From contig JAAURO010000008.1 of assembly GCA_012032215.1 (NCBI GenBank), forward strand, positions 1-16,428: 16,428 nt of DNA. The letters are read 5' to 3'. The stretch is from Limnobacter sp. GTDB taxonomy: Bacteria > Pseudomonadota > Gammaproteobacteria > Burkholderiales > Burkholderiaceae_B. A model generated the notes under the pieces. The model was not told where the DNA came from. It searched no databases and saw nothing but the letters and a program-made list of their open reading frames with translations. This document shows positions 1 through 9,085 of the stretch, one piece after another. The translations under genes were made by a program, and so were the position numbers. The number at the start of each line of letters is the position of its first letter. Positions within the stretch are counted from its first letter, which is position 1.

Positions 1-86
1 GGATCATGGTTATTGCCATGATCATGGGCCGCCTGGAGCTCTTGCCGGTGCTGGTTATTTTTACCCCCACCTTCTGGCGCAAATAA
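1..86 (+). CDS. trkH: TrkH-family potassium uptake protein, C-terminal end only
   Basis: Only the last 27 codons are present, read from base 3 and ending at TAA 84-86. The peptide is a hydrophobic helix containing MGRLELLPVLVIFTP and ending TFWRK. This is the usual ending of TrkH/KtrB-type potassium channel subunits, where an MGR-E motif begins the last transmembrane helix and a charged FWR tail follows. TrkH forms the membrane pore of the Trk potassium uptake system and works with cytoplasmic TrkA. Everything upstream lies outside the window, so completeness cannot be judged. The identification rests on a short but characteristic C-terminal motif. Confidence 0.72.
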   Translation, partial: IMVIAMIMGRLELLPVLVIFTPTFWRK

Positions 87-112
87 GCGAACCGATAGGC
101 AAAACCTTCCCT

Positions 113-540
113 ATGCCCAGCGCTCCGCACACCGAACTGCTGCTAGTTGAATCACCGCATGTACTGCAACGGGCCGTGTATTGTTGCCAAAAAGCAACTT
201 CGGCCCAGAAAACGGGCCAAAAAACCACTGTTTTTTGAGTGGTGAGGCTTTTTCTAGAGGCAACCTCACCTTGGAAGCCGAGGTGCTGGCCCAAGAAACA
301 CTGGCACGACAAGCAGGGGTGCACGTGTTGCGGCTGGCACCAGGCTGCGTGTGCTGCTCGTCCCGGCTTGTTCTTACCACCCACCTGGGGCGCACCATGC
401 GTCTGAACCCGCCTGCGCTACTCATTCTTGAACTAGACACCACCTCGCACAGTCAAACCATTGCACAGTGGCTGCAAGAGCCCGATTGGCACGGCTGGTT
501 TTCCGCAGTACGCACCCACCCGGTAAATTTTCACGCTTGA
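113..540 (+). CDS. Small CobW/G3E GTPase-like protein, frame broken once at T6 (231-236)
   Basis: The downstream part (bases 237-540) contains LRLAPGCVCCSSRLVLT, then RTMRLNPPALLILELDTTSH. This is the CobW/P47K pattern in which a GC-x-CC metal-binding motif is followed by an 'xxLLIEL' strand and a helix. In the sequence as given that part is open only back to base 151 and has no ATG. Adding one T to the T6 run at 231-236 joins it to an upstream frame starting at ATG 113 and yields an unbroken 142-codon protein (429 nt). The N-terminal GxxGxGKT P-loop of true CobW GTPases is not visible, so this may be a degenerate or specialised small relative. TTG 181 is the only in-frame alternative start and has no clear ribosome binding site. 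The gene lies 26 bases after trkH. Real gene status is likely; molecular function is unknown. Confidence 0.5.
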
Positions 541-542
541 TT

Positions 543-570
543 TTCAGATTCACGTCCCGATATGTACAAT
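543..570 (+). promoter_or_regulatory. Possible sigma-70 promoter for the DUF3567 gene
   Basis: TACAAT at 565-570 is a good -10 hexamer, 23 bases before the ATG at 594. A weak -35-like TTCAGA lies at 543-548 with a 16-base spacer. It sits in the only gap between the CobW-like gene and the DUF3567 gene. The -10 is convincing and the -35 is poor. Confidence 0.4.
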
Positions 571-593
571 AGAAACTTAACAGGGAGACGCTT

Positions 594-842
594 ATGGAAA
601 TGATGCTGGACAGCCCTTATTACTGCGTAGTCGATTTGGTAATGGAAGAAGGCCAGCCCAGTGCTGGCATAGAAATCGTAGACAAACACGCAGGCCGTGA
701 GCTGTTTTTATCGGGTAGGGCCGCCGAGGTATTCCGTGAGCAGGTGTACCTCCTGGCGGCGCAGAACCCCGATATGGACGACCTGGAGGCTTTTATGCAT
801 GCCTACAAACCCTGGATGCAAACTTCGGTTACCTTGCATTAA
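594..842 (+). CDS. DUF3567-family small protein
   Basis: An 82-residue acidic cytoplasmic protein with no signal peptide or membrane segment. It shows the features I associate with DUF3567 of Burkholderiales: an N-terminal SPYYCVVDL strand, a central GIEIVDKHAGRELFLSG segment (family form 'yEIVDKn.rrEifLdG'), a FREQV helix and an acidic C-terminal helix ending near LH. Length matches the family. The start at ATG 594 is supported by an AGGGAGA ribosome binding site 7-8 bases upstream. Its biochemical role is unknown. Its value here is taxonomic, since it ties the window to a betaproteobacterial chromosome. The gene stands alone behind its own probable promoter. Confidence 0.85.
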   Translation: MEMMLDSPYYCVVDLVMEEGQPSAGIEIVDKHAGRELFLSGRAAEVFREQVYLLAAQNPDMDDLEAFMHAYKPWMQTSVTLH

Positions 843-874
843 GGGCGTTTATTCCCCTACGACCTTCAGCAAAA

Positions 875-2407
875 TTGGTTATACCTACCATTACTTTGAC
901 CTCCCAACCACCATGGGAGCCCACCCTCGACGGCCTTAAGCTTATAGAAGGAACTGCTGCAAAGCTGGCAAGTGGTTTGGTCCTGGATCACATTGCCAAA
1001 CTGGCAGATGTTGCGAAACAACAGCAAGCAATACTTATGTTCCGCCCTGTGAACCTGTACTCTTCTTCCTTGCTGAAAAAACACACTGCCGGGAAGGGCA
1101 TGCAAGGATGTGCCGCTGGCAAGGCCATGTATGTGAAAAACAAAACTTCCGATTGGGCCCCATGGCGGGCTATGTACCCCACAACCCCCGGCTCAGTAAA
1201 TCAATTCCCGCAATGGCACAGGGGCCGAATGGTTGGTTAGCCCATTCTTTTACCAGTGCAGACGCCCCCCCCTTCCTGCACGGGCGCACGCGCAGTAAAT
1301 ACTTACCACCCCAGCGTTGAACCAGCTCCCCTGATTTTGTCGCAGGGTCGGGTCAACTGGCTTATCCAGCAAGGGCTTATCCACGTAAACCTTTCCTGCA
1401 CTGGCAGCAATGCGGTGCTTCCCGAAGAACCACTTGCCAAAGCACCACTTGCTGTAGAGTTGCCCGCCAAAGAGCAAAAGCGCAAAGGCCCGCAATCCCA
1501 CTATTTCCAGTTCCAGTTGATAGCCATTCCGAGTGCCTCAGGGCTTGCCAGTCGGTCGAGCAGCCCTGATTACAGCTATCGGGTGCAATACCAGGATACA
1601 AATTTTCCAGCAACTACGCCGTGGCAAGATGTACTGGTATTGCATGAACGTGTACCGCATTCCCACAAACAGGCAACCGGGGAGCCCCTGATTAACCCCG
1701 TGGATACAGATCTCAGGGGAGTCAGCATGCCTATTACTGCCGATTACGATACTTTTGCCCTATTGCCCAAATTCGGCTCTCCCTTGCTAAAAGCCACGCA
1801 AGCCACAGCCCGGATTGTGCGCGAATTCCGGCAAAAGCGACAAGCCAACAGACAAAAAACCAATCTCAGCCCTCCAAACTCCACAACTCCAGCCGGTGGC
1901 TCTACTTTGCGCCGATTGGTCAATGAGGTCATTCGCACCCACTGCCTGGGGCAACCAGAACGGCGCAAATACATACAAGACATAGGCCACGAACCCGCCT
2001 GGCAAGCCACACTCAGGAAAGCCATGAACCACGCAATCAACCACCCCAGTGGCGATTTAATACGCCATGGTTCTGAAATGGACAACGTGTTTTACTGCCA
2101 GCAAGAGGAAAACATTTTTATTGCCATGCCCGATGACCGGTTTTTCCTGACTCGCACCTGGGATCAGGTGCAAGCTTTCATGCATGTGGCTGCACACCAG
2201 GGGTATGTGGTGTATGCGAACCGCACCTACAACAACCCGGCTGGTACACGCCGCATTTATGCGGGCATGACCTGCCAATCGCTTCTGCCATCAGGACCAA
2301 TTATTCCTTTTGCCCCGGCCCAGGCTTACCAGCGCGTGATGCGCAATCCAAGCACTGTTGTTACAACCATGCCAGAAAAATCCCAAAGCATGCCAGTGCC
2401 AGAATAA
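875..2407 (+). CDS. Class II (ExoY/CyaA/edema-factor type) nucleotidyl cyclase toxin, two compensating indels
   Basis: Family members are secreted or injected enzymes that make cAMP (or other cyclic nucleotides) inside eukaryotic cells after activation by a host protein such as calmodulin or actin. Reading frame 2, frame 1 from about base 1157, then frame 2 again from about 1272 gives 510 residues. Matches in order: LMFRPVNLYSSSL (CyaA has LMFRLVNPHSTSL); two lysines seven apart, K83 and K90, before TSDWGPMAGYVP; LILSQGRVNWLIQQGL; ITADYDTFALLP with the metal-binding pair D290 and D292; and H398-G-S-E-M-D-N404, equivalent to CyaA H298 and N304, followed by GYVVYANRTY. All catalytic residues are kept. 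The breaks are one missing G at 1155-1157 and one extra C in the C8 run 1265-1272. TTG 875 is the best visible start but lacks a clear ribosome binding site, so the N-terminus is uncertain. At 510 residues it is longer than ExoY (378). It probably serves as a type III effector, by inference from the nearby injectisome. Confidence 0.88.
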
Positions 2408-2600
2408 TATAGTGGACCCCATATTTGAGACAGCACTCCAACGAGGGCTTAGAGCTAAAAAACGGGGTTATTCAGGGGCGACTAAATAAGGTCAACTCCA
2501 CCTCCAGGCAACACGAGCTGTCATGCAATGATTGTGAGATGGATGAAACTTTTAACGCAAAAAAATATACTTAGTTTTTTAATTGTAATAAAAAAAACAA
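2408..2600. other. AT-rich intergenic region with an IS-end-like motif
   Basis: No coding sequence was recognised between the cyclase stop codon and the small ORF at 2601. It begins at 2410-2430 with sequence starting TAGTGGACCCC and continuing into TTTGAGACAG, which resembles the terminal inverted repeats of IS3-family elements. No partner repeat or transposase remnant was found. Farther on the DNA becomes very A/T-rich. A TATACT at 2566-2571 could be a -10 element for the ORF at 2601, but no matching -35 is present at normal spacing. Confidence 0.3.
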
Positions 2601-2906
2601 ATGTCAACCAGCAGACCAGGTGACAGTGGCGCCCCGCTCATACCATTGCACGCACTAGGCAGTTCTGAAACACCGACACGGCCGTCGGGAGTTACATCGT
2701 CTGCATGTGGTGATGCTGCAAACCAAGTATTTACCAATGCTGCCGAGGATTGCCAATCGAGGTGGCGTGAATTTCCTCTTGCGCAGCTACCCCCCAATTT
2801 GGCACAACTTGCAACCTACCAAGGACAATCCTTAAAACCACCTCAAGCGCAAACAAGGCAAGCTGACTACAAAGGCCCCAACAGCCCCCCGGAAACCTTC
2901 TGTTAA
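2601..2906 (+). CDS. Uncertain small hypothetical protein, Ser/Pro-rich N-terminus
   Basis: A 101-codon open frame starting at ATG 2601 with no Shine-Dalgarno sequence; the preceding bases are an A-rich run. The first 40 residues are polar and rich in Ser, Thr, Pro and Gly without a hydrophobic signal peptide, a composition often seen at the N-termini of type III effectors. A short [13 protein letters not shown] stretch could be one leucine-rich repeat or a helix. There is no recognised domain. The stop codon overlaps the probable metH promoter. It could be a real small secreted protein, a decayed piece of a larger effector gene, or chance. I do not recognise it. Confidence 0.3.
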   Translation: MSTSRPGDSGAPLIPLHALGSSETPTRPSGVTSSACGDAANQVFTNAAEDCQSRWREFPLAQLPPNLAQLATYQGQSLKPPQAQTRQADYKGPNSPPETFC

Positions 2907-2909
2907 AAT
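2901..2909 (+). promoter_or_regulatory. Extended -10 promoter element for metH
   Basis: TGT-TAAAAT fits the extended -10 form TGnTAnnnT. Transcription would start near 2916, leaving a leader of about 37 bases before the metH ATG at 2953. No good -35 hexamer is seen, which extended -10 promoters tolerate. No cobalamin or SAM riboswitch fits in so short a leader. Confidence 0.4.
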
Positions 2910-2952
2910 AACGCTCTTTTGTTGTTTGACATGGTTTTTTAAAGGTTTTTCA

Positions 2953-5900
2953 ATGCACAAGCACCTAGGTTCTGAATTGGCGAACAACCCGGCACCGTTA
3001 AGTCCTTTGTTACCCGCAAACCAATCCAAAGCCAACCTATCCAACAGCCCTGCCATTGAAAATCAACTTCGCAGCCTTTTAAAACAACGCATTTTAATTT
3101 TGGATGGTGCCACTGGCACCATGATCCAACAGCACAAACTCACTGAGGCGCAATACCGCAGCGCACGTTTTGCCGATTTTGCACACGACGTAAAAGGCAA
3201 CAACGAACTACTGGTGCTTACCCAGCCTCACATTATTGCCGACATTCACGAACAATACCTGGCCGCCGGTGCCGACATTCTAGAAACCAACACCTTTGGC
3301 GCCACCACCGTAGCACAAGCCGATTACGGCATGGAACACCTGGTAGACGAAATGAACCGCGAGGCAGCACGCCTGTGCAAACAAGCCTGCCTGAAGTACT
3401 CCACCCCCGACAAACCACGCTTTGCTGCGGGTGCACTGGGCCCCACTCCAAAAACCGCCTCCATTTCGCCCGATGTCAACGACCCCGGTGCCCGCAACAT
3501 CACCTTTGACCAACTGGTAACCAGCTACTACCAGCAAACGCAGGGCCTGGTAGAAGGCGGGGTAGATTTGCTGCTGGTCGAAACCATTTTCGACACCCTC
3601 AACGCCAAGGCGCCCTGTTCGCCATTGACCAATACTTTGGAGACACAGGCAACCGCCTGCCCATCATGATTTCCGGCACGGTTACCGATGCTTCCGGGCG
3701 CATTTTATCGGGCCAGACCGTAGAAGCCTTCTGGAACTCCGTGCGCCACGCCAAACCCATCACCATTGGCTTGAACTGCGCCCTGGGGGCCACGCTCATG
3801 CGGCCCTATGTCAAAGAGCTGTCCAAAATCTGCGACACTTTTGTGTGCGTGTACCCCAACGCAGGCCTACCCAATCCCATGAGCGACACCGGGTTCGATG
3901 AAACCCCGGAAATCACCGCAAGCCTGGTCAAAGAATTTGCCGAGGCAGGCTTTATGAACATTGCAGGTGGGTGCTGCGGCACCACCCCGGACCACATTGC
4001 CGCAATCGCCCAAGCGCTGCAAGACACACCACCCCGCCAAGTGCCTGCAATTCCAGTGAAATTGCGCCTGTCTGGCCTGGAACCCCTGAATGTGGGCGAA
4101 GGCGATTTATTCGTGAACGTGGGCGAACGCACCAACGTTACCGGCTCTAAAGCCTTTGCCCGGCTTATTCTCAATGCGCAGTACGATGAAGCCCTGTCGG
4201 TTGCCCGCCAGCAGGTAGAAAACGGCGCCCAGATTGTGGATGTCAACATGGACGAAGCCATGCTGGATTCCAAAGCCGCCATGGTGCGGTTTTTGAACCT
4301 CATGGCCTCAGAACCCGACATTTCCCGCGTGCCCGTCATGATAGATTCCTCGAAGTGGGAAGTCATTGAGGCAGGCCTCAAGTGCGTACAAGGCAAAGCG
4401 GTAGTTAACTCCATTTCCATGAAAGAAGGGCTCGACGAATTCAAGCGCCAAGCCCGCTTGTGCAAACGCTACGGCGCAGCGGTGGTGGTAATGGCCTTCG
4501 ATGAAAAAGGCCAGGCCGACACCTTTGCCCGCAAAACCGAAATCTGCGAGCGCGCTTACCGCATTTTGGTGGATGAAGTGGGCTTTCCCCCAGAAGACAT
4601 CGTGTTTGACCCCAATATTTTTGCCATTGCCACCGGCATTGAAGAACACGACAACTACGGCGTGGATTTTATCGAAGCCACGCGCTGGATACGCCAGAAC
4701 TTGCCCCATGCCCACATTTCAGGTGGAGTATCCAACGTCAGTTTTTCATTTAGGGGCAACGAAGCCGCGCGCGAGGCCATTCACACCGTGTTTTTGTACC
4801 ACGCCATTGCCGCAGGCATGACCATGGGCATAGTGAACGCAGGCATGGTGGGTGTGTACGACAATCTAGATCCTGGACTGCGCACCCGCGTAGAAGACAT
4901 CATTTTAAACCGCCCGCCCACGCTGCCTGCCGACTTATCCGCCGACAGCCCCGAGCGCGAAAAAACCACCACCGAACGCATGATCGAATTTGCCGCCACC
5001 TTGGTGCAAGGCGGCAAGAAAAAAGAAGAAACCTAGAGTGGCGCTCCGACCCCGTAGAAAAACGCCTGGCGTACGCCTGGTGCATGGCATTACCACCTTC
5101 ATCATTGAAGACACCGAAGAATGCCGCGCCGCCATTGCAGCCAAAGGGGGCAGGCCGATTAACCTCATTGAAGGCCCGCTCATGGACGGCATGAACATTG
5201 TGGGCGACCTGTTTGGCGCAGGCAAAATGTTTTTGCCCCAGGTGGTTAAATCGGCCCGGGTCATGAAACAAGCCGTGGCCCACCTCATTCCCTACATCGA
5301 AGAAGAAAAGCTGCGCCTGCAAGCGGCGGGCAGCGATGTGCGCTCCAAGGGCAAAATACTGATTGCCACCGTCAAGGGCGATGTGCACGACATCGGCAAA
5401 AACATCGTCACCGTAGTGTTGCAGTGCAACAACTTTGAAGTGGAAAACATGGGCGTGATGGTGCCCTGCGAACACATTCTGGCCAAAGCCAAAGAAATCA
5501 ATGCCGACATTATCGGGCTTTCCGGGCTGATTACCCCCTCACTGGAAGAAATGGCCTACGTGGCCTCTGAAATGCAGCGCGACCCGTACTTTCGCGACCG
5601 CGGCATTCCCTTGCTGATAGGCGGTGCCACCACCAGCCGCGTGCACACGGCGGTTAAAATTGCCCCGCACTACACCGGGCCGGTGATGTATGTCTCCGAT
5701 GCCTCGCGTTCGGTCAGCGTGGCCTCGGGGTTTCTCTCCGAAGAAGGCGGCGCAAAGTTTCGCACCGATCTGGCCGCCGAATACGAGAAAGTACGCCACC
5801 AGCACGCCAGCAAAAAAGCCCGTCCGCTGGTCAGCCTCAAACAGGCACGCACCAACAAAGAACCGATAGATTGGGCCAACTACATCCCGCCCAAACCCAA

Positions 5901-6815
5901 ATTCATCGGCAAACGGCATTTTATCAACTACGATTTGCGTAAAATCGCCCAGTACATCGACTGGGGCCCCTTCTTCCAGACCTGGGACTTGCACGGCGGC
6001 TACCCCCGCGTGCTACACGATGAAACAGTGGGCGAACAAGCCCGCAAAGTGTTTGCCGATGCGCAAGACATGCTGGAAAAGCTGCTTGCCGGGCGCTGGC
6101 TGCAAGCCAATGGCGCCGTGGGGTTTTTCCGGCCAATACCACCGATGACGATCACATTGAAGTGTACAGCGACGAAACCCGCACCCAGGTGCTGTTTACC
6201 TGGAGCCCCCTGCGCCAGCAGGGCGAAAAGCGCGAGGGCATCAGCAACAAATGCCTGGCCGATTTTATTGCCCCCAAAGGCAGCGGGCCAAACACCCCGG
6301 CAAACAAACCCGATTACATCGGCCTATTTGCCGTAACCTGCGGCCTTGGCACCGAGAAAAAAGATGCGCAGTTTCTGGCTGCCCACGACGATTATTCCTC
6401 CATTATGTTCAAAGCACTGGCCGACCGCATGGCCGAAGCCTTTGCCGAGTGCCTGCACGAGCGCGTGCGCAAAGACCTCTGGGGCTACGTGCCCGAAGAA
6501 GGGCTAAGCACCGAAGCACTCATCGCCGAACAGTACCAAGGCATACGCCCGGCACCGGGCTACCCCGCCTGCCCAGAGCACACCGTCAAACGCGCCATGT
6601 TTGAAGTGCTGGACGGTCCCGCCATTGGCATGACCCTTACCGAAAGCCTGGCCATGCACCCCGCCGCCAGCGTGTCTGGCTTTTATTTCTCGCACCCTCA
6701 AAGCAGTTACTTCAATGTAGGTAACATTGGTGCCGATCAACTTCAGAAATTGGCCACCTCTACAGGCCGAAATCTCGAAGACCTCCAGCGGGCGCTTTCT
6801 CCCAACCTGGGCTGA
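2953..6815 (+). CDS. metH: Cobalamin-dependent methionine synthase, four single-base frame breaks
   Basis: Transfers the methyl group of 5-methyltetrahydrofolate to homocysteine through cobalamin to make methionine in the cytoplasm. With one base restored at each of four sites the gene is 1289 codons including stop (E. coli MetH is 1227 residues). Domains in order: homocysteine-binding barrel (about 35-355) with DGATGTM and the zinc cysteines at C276 (GLNCALG) and C341/C342 (GGCCGTT); pterin-binding domain (about 385-650) with [12 protein letters not shown]12 domain (about 690-930) with the cobalt-ligating DVHDIGKN at about 811; and the AdoMet reactivation domain with [13 protein letters not shown] at about 1200. 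Breaks: GCG|CCC at 3612, CC at 5032-5033, CC at 5076-5077 and CC at 6129-6130, each short by one base. ATG 2953 is preceded by AAAGG at good spacing; TTG 2926 is a poorer alternative. This is a single polypeptide, unlike the two-gene metH arrangement in some Burkholderiales. Confidence 0.95.
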
Positions 6816-6817
6816 AA

Positions 6818-6858
6818 AGCTACGCCCAGCCTCACGGGGTAGCTCCAAAGGCTACCCC
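6818..6858 (+). terminator. Strong hairpin with a competing upstream arm after metH
   Basis: GGGGTAGC (6836-6843) pairs perfectly with GCTACCCC (6851-6858) around a 7-base loop, starting 20 bases after the metH stop. No T-tract follows, so it is not a classical intrinsic terminator. It may act with Rho or as a 3'-end stabiliser. The arm AGCTACGCCC at 6818-6827 can pair with the same GGGGTAGCT, giving a mutually exclusive alternative fold. Confidence 0.4.
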
Positions 6859-6967
6859 CACTTGCCCTGCGCAATAAAACTCTGCTTTTTAAATGAACTT
6901 TGTTGCTTTAAAAGTCCACTTAAACATGTCAGAAAATACGCACGAACAGTCAATGTTTGGCAAGGAC

Positions 6968-6973
6968 AGGGGA
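6968..6973 (+). promoter_or_regulatory. Ribosome binding site deciding the sctV start
   Basis: AGGGGA lies 6 bases before ATG 6980. Three earlier in-frame ATGs (6893, 6926, 6953) lack a comparable site. Starting at 6980 gives an N-terminus ([11 protein letters not shown], then the first membrane helix) of the length usual for SctV proteins. Confidence 0.6.
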
Positions 6974-6979
6974 AACAGC

Positions 6980-9074
6980 ATGTTAGAAGCTCTGAACAGA
7001 TTTGCGCGATTGGCGTCTGCACGATCAGAAGTGGTAGGGGCATCCCTCATCCTGCTCATGGTCACCATGATGGTCTTACCCCTAAACTCCATGATATTGG
7101 ATGTTCTGATTGCACTCAATATCTGTGCCGCTATTCTGCTGGTCATTACCGCCGTACTTCTTGAAACGCCTCTGGCCTTTTCCTCATTTCCGGCGGTTCT
7201 GCTCATGACCACGCTGTTCCGGCTGGCACTCACCATCTCCACTACCCGGCAAATTCTACTGGAAGCCGATGCAGGCATGATTATCCAAACCTTCGGTGAG
7301 TTTGTGGTGGGTGGCAATATTGCAGTGGGCCTGGTAATTTTCCTGATTATTTCGGTAGTCAACTTTCTAGTGGTCACCAAAGGTTCCGAGCGTGTAGCTG
7401 AGGTTGCCGCCCGATTCTCACTAGATGGCATGCCCGGCAACAAATGTCGATCGACAGCGATCTTCGGGCAGGTTAATTCACCCAGGCCGTCGCCAAGAAA
7501 AGGCGCTCCGACCTTGAAAAAGAGTCGCAACTGTTCGGGGCCATGGATGGAGCAATCAAGTTTGTTAAAAACGATGCTATTGCTGGCCTGATAATTACCA
7601 TTGTCAACTTACTGGGCGGGCTGTCTATCGGCATGCTGCAAAAGACATGACCTTTGCAGAGGCAGGCCACATCTACTCCATTTTGTCGGTTGGAGATGGC
7701 CTGGTAGGCATTATCCCCTCTTTGCTGGTTTCTATTGCTGCTGGTTTGATTGTTACCCGGGTTACCAAAGGCGAATCCGATGGCGCCAACACCGCTCAAG
7801 ATATCTTCAGAGATTTTTCCGCCAACAACAAGGCGCTACAAATTTCCGGTATTTTCTGCTTCTTTTTCGCTGCGGTGCCTGGCATGCCAAGCATTGTTTT
7901 CATACTGGCAGGCATGGGTCTGTTTGCCGCCTGGTATTTCGTACCGCAAAAAAATGAAAGCGGCGAAGTAAAATCCGCAGGCCTCGAAAGCAGGTTCAAT
8001 GACATGACAGCAAACGATGCCGACAGCAAAATGGAAGACCTCAACATCACGGAGACCTACTCGGCTCTGGAAGTTTGCCTCCCGGAAAAAATGGAACCCG
8101 GTGAAATCAACCGACTGAAAAATATTTTGCGTCTGGCAAGAAACCGGAAAATCGAATCATTGGGTGTGCTTATCCCACAATTCGACTTCCGCACCTGGAA
8201 TAAACCGGAAATTGAACTGTTTGTATACGGCATTCCTGCCATGACCATCAACTGGTCAGACAAACGCCTTGCCTTGCTGTGCACCGCAGAAGAATTCGCA
8301 AAACTCAGTGGAATTGAAGCCAGCCTTGAAAAAGACAAAACCACCGGCGTATGGGAATACCTGTGCGAACCCGCCCTTCTAACGCGCATCAACAACGAGA
8401 AAATTCCCCATCTTACTTTCGAAGCCCGAGTTATGCGACGCATGGAAATGCTGCTGATCAAAAAAATGGCTCAATTGTTTACCCTCAATGAATATCAAAA
8501 ACACATTACCTCTTTGGGAGAAAGTTTTGCTGAGCAATTAAAGGAACTAGAACGTGTACTACCTGCAACCAAAGTAGTGGATGTACTTCAGCGCTTGCTG
8601 GTGGAATCCATTTCCATCAAAAACATGCGTTCTATCTTGAACGCCCTGATTGAATGGGGCCAAAAAGAAAGAGAGCCTCGCATCATTGGAGAACAAACCA
8701 GACGGGAATTGTCTGAACAAATCTGCTACCAGCACGCAGAATCCGGCGCCTTGCCTGTCTTCATGATTGGCGTAGAACTTGAACAGATTGTTCGAGAATC
8801 CAGTCGCAGCAATGGTGCTACTACCTATCTGGACATTGACTCCAGTTCAATGTCCGACATTATCCGCAGCATTGAAGAGGCCCTGAAACCCTGGCTGGGC
8901 AGCAACCGGATTCCCGCCTTGGTCAGCTCCATGGACTGCCGCCCCCACATACGGGAAATGATCGAAGACAGCTTGTTTTCCGTGCCGGTTCTTTCGTATC
9001 AGGAGGTCACCTCGAATATTGAAATTCAGGTGTTGGGCACGGTGAACCTGCCAGAAGTAGCGACTAATCAATAG
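6980..9074 (+). CDS. sctV: SctV, type III secretion export gate protein (FlhA/YscV/InvA family), frame broken
   Basis: SctV forms the nonameric inner-membrane export gate that receives substrates and chaperones under the ATPase. The protein opens with hydrophobic helices from residue 17 on, has the family signatures [27 protein letters not shown] and [23 protein letters not shown], then a second membrane block ([14 protein letters not shown]) and a soluble cytoplasmic domain with EWGQKERE and PVLSYQEV near the end. The given frame fails at three places: AA at 7439-7440 is short one A; TTAATT at 7473-7478 carries an in-frame TAA explained by one T too few then one too many; and AAAA at 7640-7643 is short one A. 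Corrected length is 698 residues, close to YscV (704). It is the first gene of the operon. Bases 6859-6979 contain no promoter I can name. Confidence 0.95.
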
Positions 9075-9085
9075 AGGTAAGGCGA

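Noticed and set aside
224..243. Hairpin ACCACT-8-base loop-AGTGGT followed later by a T run
   Set aside because: Only six base pairs, the T run is separated by GAGGC, and it lies inside the corrected CobW-like coding frame.
697..939. 80-codon plus-strand frame across the end of the DUF3567 gene
   Set aside because: It overlaps the DUF3567 gene out of frame, is Arg/Thr/Pro-rich and resembles nothing known.
2926..2954. Perfect TTGACA (2926-2931) with TTCAAT 17 bases later, a possible promoter
   Set aside because: Its -10 would overlap the metH ATG at 2953 and transcription would start inside the gene, so it cannot express the full protein; the extended -10 at 2901-2909 fits better.
3806..4465. 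219-codon open frame on the minus strand inside metH
   Set aside because: It lies wholly opposite strongly conserved methionine synthase sequence and its translation shows no recognisable domain; it is an antisense shadow.
2953..6815. metH as four separate genes or a true pseudogene
   Set aside because: Each break is a one-base loss in a short run, both sides keep perfect motif order, and four restored bases give an exact 1289-codon frame; a single gene with sequence errors is simpler.
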